From positions 1,369,447-1,433,446 of the forward strand of contig RDEW01000008.1 of NCBI GenBank assembly GCA_011109175.1: a DNA stretch of 64,000 bases, written 5' to 3'. Positions 44,090 to 54,379 of the stretch are shown here, piece after piece. Numbering within the stretch: the stretch's first letter is position 1; the number at the start of each line of letters is the position of its first letter. The notes under the pieces were generated by a model. That model saw only the letters and a program-made list of their open reading frames with translations, was not told the origin of the DNA and searched no databases. Both the position numbers and the translations under genes were made by a program. This DNA comes from Dicyema japonicum (taxonomy: Eukaryota > Dicyemida > Rhombozoa > Dicyemidae).

Positions 44090-44520
44090 TGAATGCGCAA
44101 ACAACAGAAAATGCAATTTGAAAAAATCGAGGGTTTAACATATTTAAACTTATTTCAGCGAAATTTAAATGATGGATTCTTACATTCTGGCTGCATTTTT
44201 GAAAATAACTATTCTGGTAGTCAATGCGATCGTTTATATAATCCATGTACTTTTTATCCATGTTTGTCTGGTGTAAAATGTAATTATTTAAGAATGTACA
44301 ACATACATTGACATTTAGTCATCATTGACATTGTGTTAACTAAAATTCCTAGTTCTGTTGTAACTGTAATTCAGGCGTTTGTGAAAACGGTCATCAATGT
44401 TAAGGTTTGGTTTGGGATTTTATAATTAAAGGATATCAACGAGTGTCTAATAGTAAATTAAACACGGTATTTGTATTGGGTGGGGAATAGCTAAGGAATG
44501 CAATTTTGTGTGTTTGAGTT
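44090..44520 (+). CDS. EGF-repeat protein fragment (possibly LamG-EGF)
   Basis: A 72-codon plus frame contains IEGLTYLNLFQ, GCIFENNYSGSQCD and NPCTFYPCLSGVKC (44190-44280). About 70 bp on, another frame gives CNCNSGVCENGHQC (about 44361-44402), and a third gives HGICIG...CNFVC (about 44465-44510). YSGxxCD, NPCxxxPCxxG and C-x-C spacing are hallmarks of EGF modules in extracellular or transmembrane proteins such as Crumbs, Fat or Notch-like molecules. Tiny introns or frame slips must separate the pieces. The parent gene cannot be named and may be broken. Confidence 0.4.
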
Positions 44521-44529
44521 AGCCTGAAA

Positions 44530-45320
44530 TCAAGAATCGAGAATGCGAATCTGAGAATACTATGGAATTAGATTACTCTGAGCATTTTTCAAAAAAGATG
44601 TAACCAAAGATTTCGAGGATTTAGGATTTTTATAACGAAATAGAAAATTATGGTTCTAAGAAAGTTGTTATCAAATCGAATGATTTACTTACAAATAATA
44701 ATTGGGGACATAAACTAGGGAAATTGTTAGGGGTACTTTTGATGGTTTTTTGCCGATAGAAATGAGAGAGATTTTAGAAATTCAAAGTAGTAATTTTTTA
44801 TGTTCGTTGATCATCCTTTAATATTTGAATTCAATTTCACCAGGAATATAGTTCAAGGTTTGGAACGACCTCAAGATTTTATACTGAACTTATAAAGGCA
44901 GCAATGGAGCATAGTAAATCCTCTATTATCGAATTTAATATTTAGTTTTTACTTTTAAATTAATATTTTTGTATTTCAAAATCACCGTTAAACCAAAATA
45001 CAAACTAAGTATTTCTTAAAATATATTCCAGGCTCTCTGCTTGATCCTACAAAAGGATCGGGTTGTCTCCTGATCACGTTGGATCAGACCTCTTTCGCTA
45101 TTCCTTAGGATTAGGATCTCCAACTTTTTTAGAACGGGGTGTTTCTCAAGCATCCATAGCCACATTTTGCTTTTCAGCAGGTTGATTTTTTTCTCACATT
45201 TGATTAGCAAATTTCAGGCATGCCGCGAGAAACACATGTGTATAGAAGATTACTCCCAGGATTTTTATATTAAATTTTCTTTTTATTTGTAGGAGAAAAA
45301 TATAAATATTAGAAAATAAA
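44530..45320. other. No gene recognised
   Basis: 44640-44740 has a modestly open plus frame (KVVIKSNDLLTNNNWGHKLG) that could continue the EGF-repeat gene, without proof. A GGATCGGGTTGTCTCCTGATC phrase near 45055 is unexplained. Confidence 0.3.
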
Positions 45321-45324
45321 ATAT

Positions 45325-45400
45325 CCATACTCCGAGGGAACTCGTTTGCAATCCACGCAGCAGGCTTCCTCAACTGACATTTGTTTAATTGTTAAAAAAA
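45325..45400 (+). mobile_element. LINE-A extreme 3' end, short
   Basis: Encodes ILRGNSFAIHAAGFLN-stop and matches 27700-27775 almost exactly, including the ACATTTGTTTAATT run after the stop. A SINE-2 copy in opposite orientation begins 75 bp further on. Confidence 0.7.
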
Positions 45401-45475
45401 TTTTTCTTTCTTAAAAAAAAGAAAATAAAATAAATTAATTTTGATGCTGGAAAGTGACTACTACCCTACCCTTAT

Positions 45476-45780
45476 TTATTTATTAACCCCGGATCCACCG
45501 AGAAAGAAGTTAAAGTAAATAACTAATTAAGTGTATCCAGTTTCCATTTCTACAGAAACAGAATCCAACCGGAATCAGCATAAAAGGTAGGACGTCCATT
45601 ACATGCAGTTGTGGAAACCCCTCCAGTGGAGTGGGGGAGAGCAAATAATCCTTTTTTGTGCCGGCCTGGCACTGGGCGCCACCTAGACTGGTGGATCACA
45701 TGACGCTACTCTAATAAGAAGAGAGAGGAGGAATAGACAAGCAAGCATAAAACTGTAACAAATTAACCACGCAGCACCAC
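45476..45780 (-). mobile_element. SINE-2 copy, minus orientation, near complete
   Basis: Matches 28346-28650 over its full length with scattered substitutions. Shared boxes include ACCGAGAAAGAAGTTAAAGT, GACGTCCATTACAT, GTGGGGGAGAGCAAAT and CCGGCCTGGCACTGGGCG. Confidence 0.75.
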
Positions 45781-45784
45781 ATGG

Positions 45785-46380
45785 CTTATGAGAACCTTAC
45801 TTTTATCTCATATGCGTCTGCTTCTTGGGGTTCGTTTATCTCTTGGTCAAATTCCATAAAAATCGAAGATAGCCAAAAAAAGGCTTCCAAAATTAATTAC
45901 GTTTGAAACACGACTCTGATGTGTGATATATTCATACATTCTGTTACTAACATTAAATGGTTTTTTTATTAACGAAAGAGTCAGGAGTTATTTGGAGGGA
46001 TATTACATCTGAGTCCTACCCCAAGGCTTAGACTCTACATCTGGACCCTGCCTCCTATATTTATTCTCTTTAAAGGTTCTCTCAGTTTTCAGTTTGTGTC
46101 CTGGATTTTTGATTTTCTCCTGAAACCGTGAGAGCTTAATCGCACCTCTCCTTGTTTTCTCTAAGAGCGATAATATTTTATCAGAGATAAGAACAATCCC
46201 TTGCACCAATACAGTAGACTAGGGAGTATAACACCTTTGAATACAAAATATTATATTACAGTTGGATGGTCGAAGTGATGATGCATAGCACGTGGTTTAC
46301 CTTATGTAGTGGCTTATTATTATAATTAATAACCCCAGGCTTATCATTGTCAGCACAGCACAAACAATCATAACTAACTA
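45785..46380. other. No gene recognised
   Basis: A 68-codon minus frame (46003-46209) of basic composition is the only candidate; no motif. Confidence 0.3.
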
Positions 46381-46793
46381 ATTCAAGGAAAGAACCAAAG
46401 GGACATTTTACTTCCAAGCATCCGGACAATTCCGAAAAATCTGTGGATTATTTTATCCATTTGAAAAAACAACACAAGTATTATTTTGTTTTTACTATGA
46501 GTCGTAGATCTAGTCAAATGATGTTCAGTGAAACTTTTGTAAACACACAGGAATCATTGAAATGTTCATACCTGATGTCAGAATTGATAGCAAAACAACT
46601 AAAACCTCACACTATTGGCGAAAACTTGATAATCCCTGTTTGTCGTATTATTGCTCAGACTATGTTTGGTCATAAATATGAACAAAAAATAATGAAGATA
46701 CCTTTGTCAGATAACACTGTTTCTCGTCGGATTTGTGCTTTGTCGATGAATATTGAAAATAATGTCTCATTTTCTATTAAAAAATCTCGATGA
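46381..46793 (+). mobile_element. hAT transposase fragment (ZBED5/FAM200/SCAND3-like)
   Basis: Open throughout in one frame, with no ATG at its start. GHFTSKHPDNSEKSVDYFIH (46400-46460) matches the end of the BED finger and the LxxKHP...KxVxFF segment. CSYLMSELIAKQLKPHTIGE, NLIIPVCRIIAQTMFG and IPLSDNTVSRRICALSMNIE (46560-46770) match the N-terminal helical region of hAT-derived ZBED/FAM200 proteins. The RNase-H-like catalytic domain is missing, as the frame stops at 46791-46793. It is either a truncated transposon or an exon of a domesticated gene; the first is simpler. Confidence 0.7.
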
Positions 46794-46794
46794 T

Positions 46795-48365
46795 ATATGC
46801 AAAAATAATAATAATTAAGATTCTATTTTTTATTAATAAAAATTTGGGCATTAAACTACCAATTTTTGTACTTAGTTTTACACATCTTAAAAATTTAATT
46901 TTTTATATTTTAATGTGTGCCGTGGATTTTTTTTACGATTCTGTTCTAGAATTATTTTTTAAAATCTGTTTAGAGTTTTATATTCATGTTTTGTTGTTAG
47001 TTTTTTTTTTTAGTTTTTTAAAAAATGTTTGAGATGATAAATAGGAAAATTTATATTAAAATCATCAAATGAGGTATCGTTTGATAATTTATGAGATGAG
47101 ATTTGTGGCTTTAATGAGCCATTATTATCTAAAAATAAATTATACTGAATTCAGATGATTTATAACAAAAATCGATTTCCCATTTAAATCCGCCGACTTT
47201 GGAGAGGTTGTGACATTTTTTAAAATTGTATTCAAACTCAGATGACTAATTCACTTGCTGACTTATATATTAGAATTTTACCCAAATTTTATCAAAAGTG
47301 AGGTGTAGTGACCTCAAATGTACATAATGTGCCAGATTCGAAAATGAACTGTTTAACGGTTTCGGGGTTTCGGCCATTTCCGAGGCTGATTCTGGGTAAG
47401 TTGCCGTCAGTACATGGTTGGAGGGCTATCCACACAGGTAGCATTTCAGATGAGGTATCGGCCACCGTTCCATGAGAAGAGAGTTGTTGTAGGGTATTTT
47501 GATGTTGAAACAAGTCCGGAAACCCAACTGAAGAATTCAGGGACTTTTAGTCTCCCTGCAATAACTCATATTCTCACGTTACTGGCAGATGCTCGCGTGA
47601 GATAAACCGTGTGCCCATTTTCATGACAAGAGGCTCGAAATGGATTAGATCCGTCACAAAGCAGTACAACTTCCGTAGAGTTTTGAAGACTGCGGATTAT
47701 AAGTTTTTGTTCTTCTTCATGTTCGTTTCAGCTAAATTAGTTCTCCATGAGTTGCAGCCTTATTTGGTGGTTGGTTCCATTACTTGAATAAAGAACGCAG
47801 CATGGAGCTGAATGATTTAGTTTCCGTAAAGTGCCTTAGCAAATGTCACTTTTTGTTGGGACTAAATACCATTATTTACATACTCCAAAGTAACTCCCGT
47901 ACATGGGATTTGCTGGTCATTGAAAATCAGAGATTACGTGAGTGGACAGCCTTCTAGTGAGGTTAATATTACATACGGGATTTCTCGCGCTTTTGGACGA
48001 TGAGTTTGACTCTAGCTATCTGCTCAGGTGATCGAACGGGTCTAACAGATGAAGACTTTCAGGACACATTGGTCTCTAGATGCAAGGACTGTGTCATCCA
48101 AGAATGTCAGAATCATTCTTCCATCTTAGATCTCTGTTGAAATAAACACATCACACGTCAATCTCATTCTTAGCTCGAAAATAAAAAATGCTAATGGGGG
48201 ACGGACTTGAACTTGGATTTTCAAGTTGGTGATATAACAAATGTGAATTGGCGGAGGTCATTTCAATATTCGAACTGAAGTTACCTCGTATGATCGACGT
48301 GAAAAAATTTTTCTTCATTTATTTAAAGACCAGGAATCACCACTATTTATTAGGAGAAGGAAATG
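46795..48365. other. No gene recognised
   Basis: Frames at 46790-47032 (Phe/Leu-rich), 47292-47513 (minus) and 47414-47605 (plus) carry no motif. A modestly GC-richer block at 47300-48100 suggests old retroelement sequence, but I cannot place it. Confidence 0.3.
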
Positions 48366-48369
48366 ACCA

Positions 48370-48636
48370 TTAAAGGATCTTGACCTTGTGAGTGTCCTCC
48401 TCGTCTTTGCCGTGAAATGCATGTGTTCTCATCGGCTTCTGTTCCTGGCAGTTAAGATCAGAACTGGTGACTGCTTTTCCCTGAAAAATGAAAATTTGAT
48501 GGATTCCAGTATTTTTAATCAAAAATGTGAAAATAGCATCGAATAATTCAACAACTTTTGATAGAGCTCTTCCATAGAAAGCAATCAAAAGACTGAAAGG
48601 GTGTGATAAACTAACAAGATCCACGTTTCTTCGCAT
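48370..48636 (-). CDS. Unidentified 88-codon ORF
   Basis: A real ATG opens MRRNVDLVSLSHPFSLLIAF, followed by a Leu/Phe-rich helix (SKVVELFDAIFTFLI) and a polar, charged C-terminus (HAFHGKDEEDTHKVKIL). It could be a small protein or one exon of a tiny-intron gene. No homologue is recognised. Confidence 0.3.
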   Translation of the reverse strand: MRRNVDLVSLSHPFSLLIAFYGRALSKVVELFDAIFTFLIKNTGIHQIFIFQGKAVTSSDLNCQEQKPMRTHAFHGKDEEDTHKVKIL

Positions 48637-48639
48637 ATA

Positions 48640-49080
48640 TTCCGTGATTCATTAGATCCTCCGTCATTGCAGAGAGCCAACCTGATTAACCGAATATTTC
48701 ACGATCACGTGACCAAAAAAGGAGCCAAATGATAAATCATCCAGATAGTTAAAGACCAAAAAATCTTTAGAAAAAAGCCAAATGATAAATTAAAATTATA
48801 TTCGTTGATTCATTAAACTGGAGGCGGAAGGTCTGTTAGATTTACTGCCTTGATATCTTTTTATCAAAAAGAGTGGTCTTAAATTTAGATGCAGGATCCA
48901 CAAGCCACCACACAAGAGTAAGATACCTTGTTCTTCCAATTATAAAGGCGACCTTCAGAGGACTTTATGTAAAAACAGAGGACCGAACAGATTTTTCACC
49001 GTAGTCATAATTGTTGTCCAAGGTTAGGCTAAATCTCGTTCAAATTATAAAAACTTAATTCTTAAAAAAAGTAAATATTT
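48640..49080. other. No gene recognised
   Basis: Contains a duplicated phrase (AGCCAAATGATAAAT at about 48722 and 48777). Nothing else was seen. Confidence 0.3.
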
Positions 49081-49099
49081 AGGAGAATAAAATTCATAA

Positions 49100-49720
49100 T
49101 ACAACATTAAAGTTTCAACAGGGCCACAATCTCGATTCTGACTGACAAATGACTCAAGAACCACCATGTTTTCACAACTTCCCATGTTTTACCAACTTGC
49201 CAGGCTCCACTCTTTTTCGTCGATGCAAAAGCCAGACGATGCTGATCAAGCACAGGTTTTATCTCTTCTATGATTTTTAAGCATAAAAGCTTGTCCCATT
49301 TTCGTTGTTTATTAGCGTTCTTTGTGAATCCAGCACCGAATCGCGTCCAGACTTCCCGAGCAAAGCCTACAACTGGTTCAGCGTTCGATCCGTTCATATA
49401 GCGTAGGATCTGGCGTGTGAGACCACTGGAAGCATATGTCGAAGATAGGAAGACCGGTAGGGCGAGTTCTAGTGTAGAGCGTATTTCGATTCCTCCGTAG
49501 CGAAGAGGTAGTTTGCATTGGATCCGGCCAATTTTATCAAATGAAATGTTGAGCGTATCTTCAACGGCAGTCCTCAGCTTCTCGTCGATGGTTCTCAAAA
49601 AGTTCATGTCCGTGAAACATGGGGCTGCCAGTAGAAAAAATCTTCATAGCTTTTTACTGAGATCTTTTTAGCTTTCCGGAAGTTCGAGATCTTCAAGAGA
49701 GTGTGGTCTGTATGTGGCAG
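49100..49720 (-). mobile_element. LINE-A middle part (post-RT region)
   Basis: A 166-codon minus frame reads FLRTIDEKLRTAVEDTLNIS, CKLPLRYGGIEIRSTLELAL, VFLSSTYASSGL and HRLAFASTKKSGAW, with LLAAPCFTD just upstream. LPxRxGGxGIRSxxxLAxPxFLxS followed by ASTKxSGAW is the region between RT and the KRPDG domain in this family, directly preceding what is seen at 3.3-4.2 kb. After GAW the frame departs from the family and ends at 49107. Confidence 0.7.
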
Positions 49721-49786
49721 TGTAAAGTTTGGCTGAGCTATTTTTTCCCGCCTGGGGGCCTCCATTCCAATATAAAAAAGACACAG

Positions 49787-49975
49787 TCAACTCGACAGTG
49801 TATTGGCACAAGCTTTACTCATTTCAATGCATCCCAAATAGACGAATGATTCACATAGTGTGCAGTTGATTCCAAATTTCCTTTCATTCGATTGTCCGAA
49901 TAAAAGACATACCTGATTTGTCCGTACTAGCTTTGTTCCTCGTATTTCGTCTTCTTTTTGTTCTTTATTTTCCAA
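49787..49975 (-). mobile_element. PHD-like zinc finger of retroelement type
   Basis: The minus frame reads NQVCLLFGQSNERKFG, INCTLCESFVYLGCIEMSKA. It follows the pattern GIxCDxCxxWxHxxCIxMS of the PHD-like fingers in ORFs of many jockey/CR1-type LINEs, with some ligands replaced. It is upstream of the LINE-A piece on the same strand, but whether they belong to one element is unclear. Confidence 0.5.
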
Positions 49976-50299
49976 TAAATAAAAAAATAAATAAATCTGA
50001 GATTATCGTTGATCACACCACACCACCTGTTAATTTTAAATATATCAATTTATTTTTTATTATATTATATTATTTGCAGTTTTCCAGATATGGCAATGAT
50101 AAAGAGATAAGATTATCATTGTTAATTATTGATTTTTACAATGGAGGAGTTATGATTACAGGCACTAATACTGCCATACTAAAACCTAGAAAAAGTGTCT
50201 TTAAGACCCGAGAACTACTATGTTAGATGTCATAATCTTGGAGAATCTTTATAGCTAAAGTTCTGTCTAACCTTTCCTGGCCGATCTCTCGACTCTGGA

Positions 50300-50640
50300 A
50301 TCTTATAATAATTTTTACCTTTTTATACAGATATGGCGATTGTTTGGCTCGAGAGAACGAGACATCCACAAGGCCTCAGAATAATACAAGCTGATATGGA
50401 ACGATTTAATGCTTGGATAACAGAAAACCGGATCATGATGAATGGTGAGAAGTCTTCTACTTATCATTTTACTTCTGACAAGATAAGGAGGGAAGAAAGA
50501 AACCTTGAAGTTAAACAAGGTCGACATACCTTTGTGAAAGAGTGGTACTCAACAGGTTCTGATAAACGTGTATACACATCACATCGAGTCATGTTTTTCA
50601 TATGCTTAAGCCATTGGAGATCACCACAGATATGAGGAAA
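50300..50640 (+). mobile_element. LINE RT fragment, degenerate motif C
   Basis: Reads YTDMAIVWLE (50324 onward), where YADDMAIV is expected, then LRIIQADMERFNAWITENRI and MMNGEKSSTYHFTS. The Q-x-D-x-x-R-x-x-x-W...L/MNxxKS region after motif C is standard for non-LTR RTs. The lineage differs from LINE-B. Confidence 0.6.
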
Positions 50641-51099
50641 ATCGTTGATATACAAAGAGGACTTTCACAGTAACGGAGAGATGGATTTGTGAAGATCATC
50701 GAACCGAATTAACGTCTCTGAGGCCCTTATGAAACTAGACTCATGATTGCGGTTCCATAAATACTGTGAGCTATCCTTTACGATTATGCTAGGACACGAG
50801 AGAGGAACACATTTCCATGTACTTTTTAATGAATATGGATACAAAGCCATCCTACTATATAACATCTGGCGAAATTACTACGATATATCTGGGAAACAGA
50901 TCGAATGTTTGCAAGGCAGACTCTTCCTTTCTGTCCTATAAAAATTAGACGACCAGATTTTAAATTTCCGTCTAAAGTTTTCGAAGTAAAATCGTCTAGA
51001 CTTGTAAGAAAGCCAATGCGAGTAAATTCTCTCAGATAGAAAACTCGTAGTCGACCAATCAATTTTTGTTTAAAATTTTAGGGATGATAAGTCTATCGT

Positions 51100-51312
51100 T
51101 GAGAACCAGGCCGGCACGAAAATCATCATTTGCTCTCCCACACTCCACTGGAGGGGTGTCAACAACTCCAAGATGGATGTCTTTTAACCTTTATATTGAT
51201 TCCAAGTGGACTCTGTTTTTTTAGACGTAGAAATTAAATGCACTTAATTATTTGTTTACCATAACTTCTTTCTATGTGTATCCAGGTTTAATAAATAAAT
51301 AAATTAATGATA
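51100..51312 (+). mobile_element. SINE-2 copy, 3' part, plus orientation
   Basis: Starts at the AGGCCGGCACGAAAA box and runs to the TTAATAAATAAATAAAT tail, containing the CTCCACTGGAGGGG and CACTTAATTATTTGT boxes. It abuts the 3' flank of ZYG11-like copy B. Confidence 0.75.
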
Positions 51313-51367
51313 TTTTAATAAATTGACCACTCAATATGAATTAACTTTACCGCCAATTAATATAATT

Positions 51368-53397
51368 CTAAATTATAAAAATAACAACACTGTAATGTGT
51401 TTGAAACTTTTCAGCATAATAATGGATCTCTTTCATATTGGATAGTAAACAGATATTCTCTATTTTCATAACAATGTTATGAGAATATAAACGTGTCAAT
51501 AAATTCATGTGCTATTATAAAAATAAGTATTAACGATATATCAATGCAATATTAGCGCATTCCCACACAGCCCAGAGCCAAATTCGTTCATCTGTGATCG
51601 CATTCAATAAATTTATCGTTGGCTTCATTGACCTTAATATAGAAAATTAAAAATAATACATATCGAAATCAAAGTCGTACTTAAAATCATGATATTTAAT
51701 AAACTGAAATATTTTTTCTAGAATGGGTTCGTATGGATTCAAATCGCTAAAATCTGAATTCATAAAAATAGGGAAAATATTATTTGGATCAATTAATATC
51801 TGGCATGGACAACTTAAAATAGAATATCCGAAATAATTAGATATTCAGCGTAGTCCATGTCTTTTCAATAAAACAAAATTTTACAATATAAAATTTATTA
51901 GACCATACGCTGATATTAAATATCTGGTGTTTAAGCCTATAGCTATATTCTCGACAATTTTAATTACGGGAACTAATATATATTTGTGATAACATTGAGA
52001 TACAGAATATCTTTCGAAAAAATAATAAATATAATGAATTCCATTATAATCGAGAAACAAATTCATATTCTTTTCATTTTCGTCTAAATAAAATATATTT
52101 TAAATACTTATAAGAAAATTCAACAATTGAAATTTGCCTGTAATTCTTTGATCACCTGATTTAAAATGCTCAACACATAACTAAAATTATATTGTCATAT
52201 GAACTTCGACAAGTCTTTCAGAATAGGAAATATAGGCTAGAAGGTCTGTACTCTTATTTTTTATGATTAATTTAATTTCATGTGAATTACAGGTATACCA
52301 GCATTCAAGATTAATCAATATAATTGATAGTGCAGGTAACTACAATAAGAATTAACTAACAAAAGATATCTCTCTGCTGTTTAATTTTTAGTAAATGCTT
52401 AATACAAGCGTATAAATCATATGAACAAATCGAATAATTCTTTTTCATTGGATATAATATCAAGAAAATATCTAAAATAAAGCTATGGATGAATTCTACT
52501 AATACCAACTAGTGCCATATGAAATAGAATTTTGTCTGATTATTTTGAATATAAAACTCTTGAAAAATCTATTAACATACATGTACCGACAAATCAACTA
52601 AATTTATATTTTAAAATACTTTCAAAAATGGTTTTACTAATTTATTTCCAATTTCCATATCACTATGAATAATCTTTCGAATAACATAGGACAAAAGTTT
52701 TAATTTATTGTGCAAGTGTTGGGTAAACGAGACTAGGTTATTTAAAGTTGATTGCAGATTAATCTATATTCTTTCATAAAATATACAGAATTGCTTGTAT
52801 TTTTACTGAAATGTAAAACTTTACTATGGTGAAATTTTACAAATCCTTTTTTTCTTATTCGTCTAAATTTATTAAAATCATAACTTTGATAACTTTTTTA
52901 GTACTTTTCCTTTAATAAAATATCCAGATAAATTTACGCAAGTTAGATTATTGGCTTTTTTGAATATAGAAAAGAAATTATAGTCAGATCCTTTCAATTT
53001 CCCATCACTTGTATGAATGAAATATCTAAATTTAATATAAATAAACCTTAAAGAGTCTGGATTGTTAAAGCTTTCTGTAAATTCCTCAAAATCAGTAATA
53101 AAGACATTGTAAAAATTTATGCGTTCCAGTTTTTCGATTATTTTTAGTGTATTTCTATAAATAGTCGTACCAATATTGAGTCCAAGCAGGTTGAGAATCC
53201 TTATTTTTCTAAATCCAGTCATAAATAGCTGATGTAGCAAATCTGGGTCATCATACTTTAATAGTGTGAATGATTTGATCTCATTCGAAAAAAATGGAAA
53301 AAAAAGATTTTTTCTAATGAAATAATCCTTCTTATTGTAATATTTGTTAAGTTTGGATAAAATTGAATCATCTTAACAATGTCTATAACTTCAATAT
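51368..53397 (-). CDS. ZYG11-like gene copy B, truncated at the N
   Basis: Paralogue of the 20.2-22.5 kb gene, alike over its whole length including intron positions. The LRR part is open over 120 codons (52878-53240): LHQLFMTGFRKIRILNLLGL, KLERINFYNVFITDFEEF and LTCVNLSGYFIKGKVLKKL. The ARM part gives GIHYIYYFFERY (51881-52066) and the LWAVW motif at about 51570-51585. Introns match copy A in place, but lengths can differ: 22 nt here against 21 in A after KLSK. An extra base near 51490 breaks the last exon relative to A. The N-terminal exon is cut by the N at 53398, where copy A continues. Together with the frame break this suggests a partial or dead copy, though the truncation may be purely an assembly effect. 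Confidence 0.65.
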
Positions 53398-53398
53398 N
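53398..53398. other. Single N: sequence join
   Basis: The only ambiguous base in the window. Similarity to ZYG11-like A ends one base before it, in mid-exon. Kinesin coding begins one base after it, also in mid-exon. It most likely marks a scaffold join of unknown gap size. Confidence 0.75.
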
Positions 53399-53834
53399 TA
53401 ATAATACACAATGACAACATATCTGTTAGTGCTACTCAGTAATAATGACATTGCTCGTGGAATAATGCCAGACAGTTTGGCATCATCGATTATGCCTTCC
53501 ATTGTAAATGTCTTTCCTGAGCCTGTTTGGCCATATCTAAAATATATTGAATGGTTATAACGTGAATATCGTACATGAGTGACCAGATAGCATTTTATTG
53601 ATGGTGGGTTTAGCAATTGAAGTAAAGATATCTTCTTGACTAGAATTCTCATCAAAGACTCTAGAAAAATGGTATGTCTTCACTGATGATTCGTGGGAGA
53701 CTTTGAGAGAACTCACATTTGTTGCTATGCAACTTTCGGTTTCTGTAGAATTAAGTGGCCTGTGTGATTAATTATAATATACGAAACCTTATTCTCACAA
53801 AGGCATCAATATTCTTTATATTAATAGTAGACAT
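53399..53834 (-). CDS. Kinesin motor domain, N-terminal part (cut)
   Basis: Microtubule motor ATPase. Exons: 53788-53834 (ATG at 53832-53834), 53562-53759 and 53399-53536. Introns: 53760-53787 (28 nt) and 53537-53561 (25 nt), both GT...AG and both restoring conserved sequence. The product reads IDAFVRIRPLNSTETESC, VFDENSSQEDIFTSIAKP, MLSGHSCTIFTYGQTGSGKT and FTMEG (P-loop at about 53515-53535). GIIPRAMSLLL and YVVIVYY follow and end at the N, just where the family continues with LEIYNE. The subfamily is not clear from this part. All positions expected in the first 135 residues are present, with no frame break. Confidence 0.85.
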
Positions 53835-54375
53835 AAACCACAGAATAAGCGCCAATATGTAATTATTTAAATTAAAATATAAAAATTTTTAACAAATATA
53901 TTATGAAAATACATTATGGATGGATCCCTTTGAAAATGTGACTGCTTAAATAATAATTCTGTGAAACGATTAATTAAAACGTGGCGTCATGTGGTCTACC
54001 AGTTATGAAAGTTCTCCAACTCCGACATTCTATACTTGAAAACATCCGGGAGTTTGTTGCATACGTTCGTTGTTGAGGGAATAGAACAAAAGAAAATATG
54101 TATTAAAAATCTACATCTAAAAAGTGGACATCCGAGATAGACTACTTTTATTCTTAAAGATCTTGTATCTTGCAGATATGAAGTGTCTTTTCTTTAATCT
54201 TGTCCCCAAATTGATTTGTCGTTAATATTTTAAAATGCTTAAAGTCAAAAATAATCAATTACATCAAAACTAATCGCAGAAGCTTTTGTGAAAGCTAACA
54301 TTCCCTTTCACAAGTTAATGATTGCATCAAGAAAACGTTTAAAACATTCAATATTCCTTCTGAATTGTAGAGAAA
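53835..54375. other. Upstream of the kinesin gene
   Basis: AT-rich, promoter by position only. A GTGGCGTCATGTGGTCTACC phrase at 53982-54001 is a scrap of SINE-2. Confidence 0.4.
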
Positions 54376-54379
54376 CACT

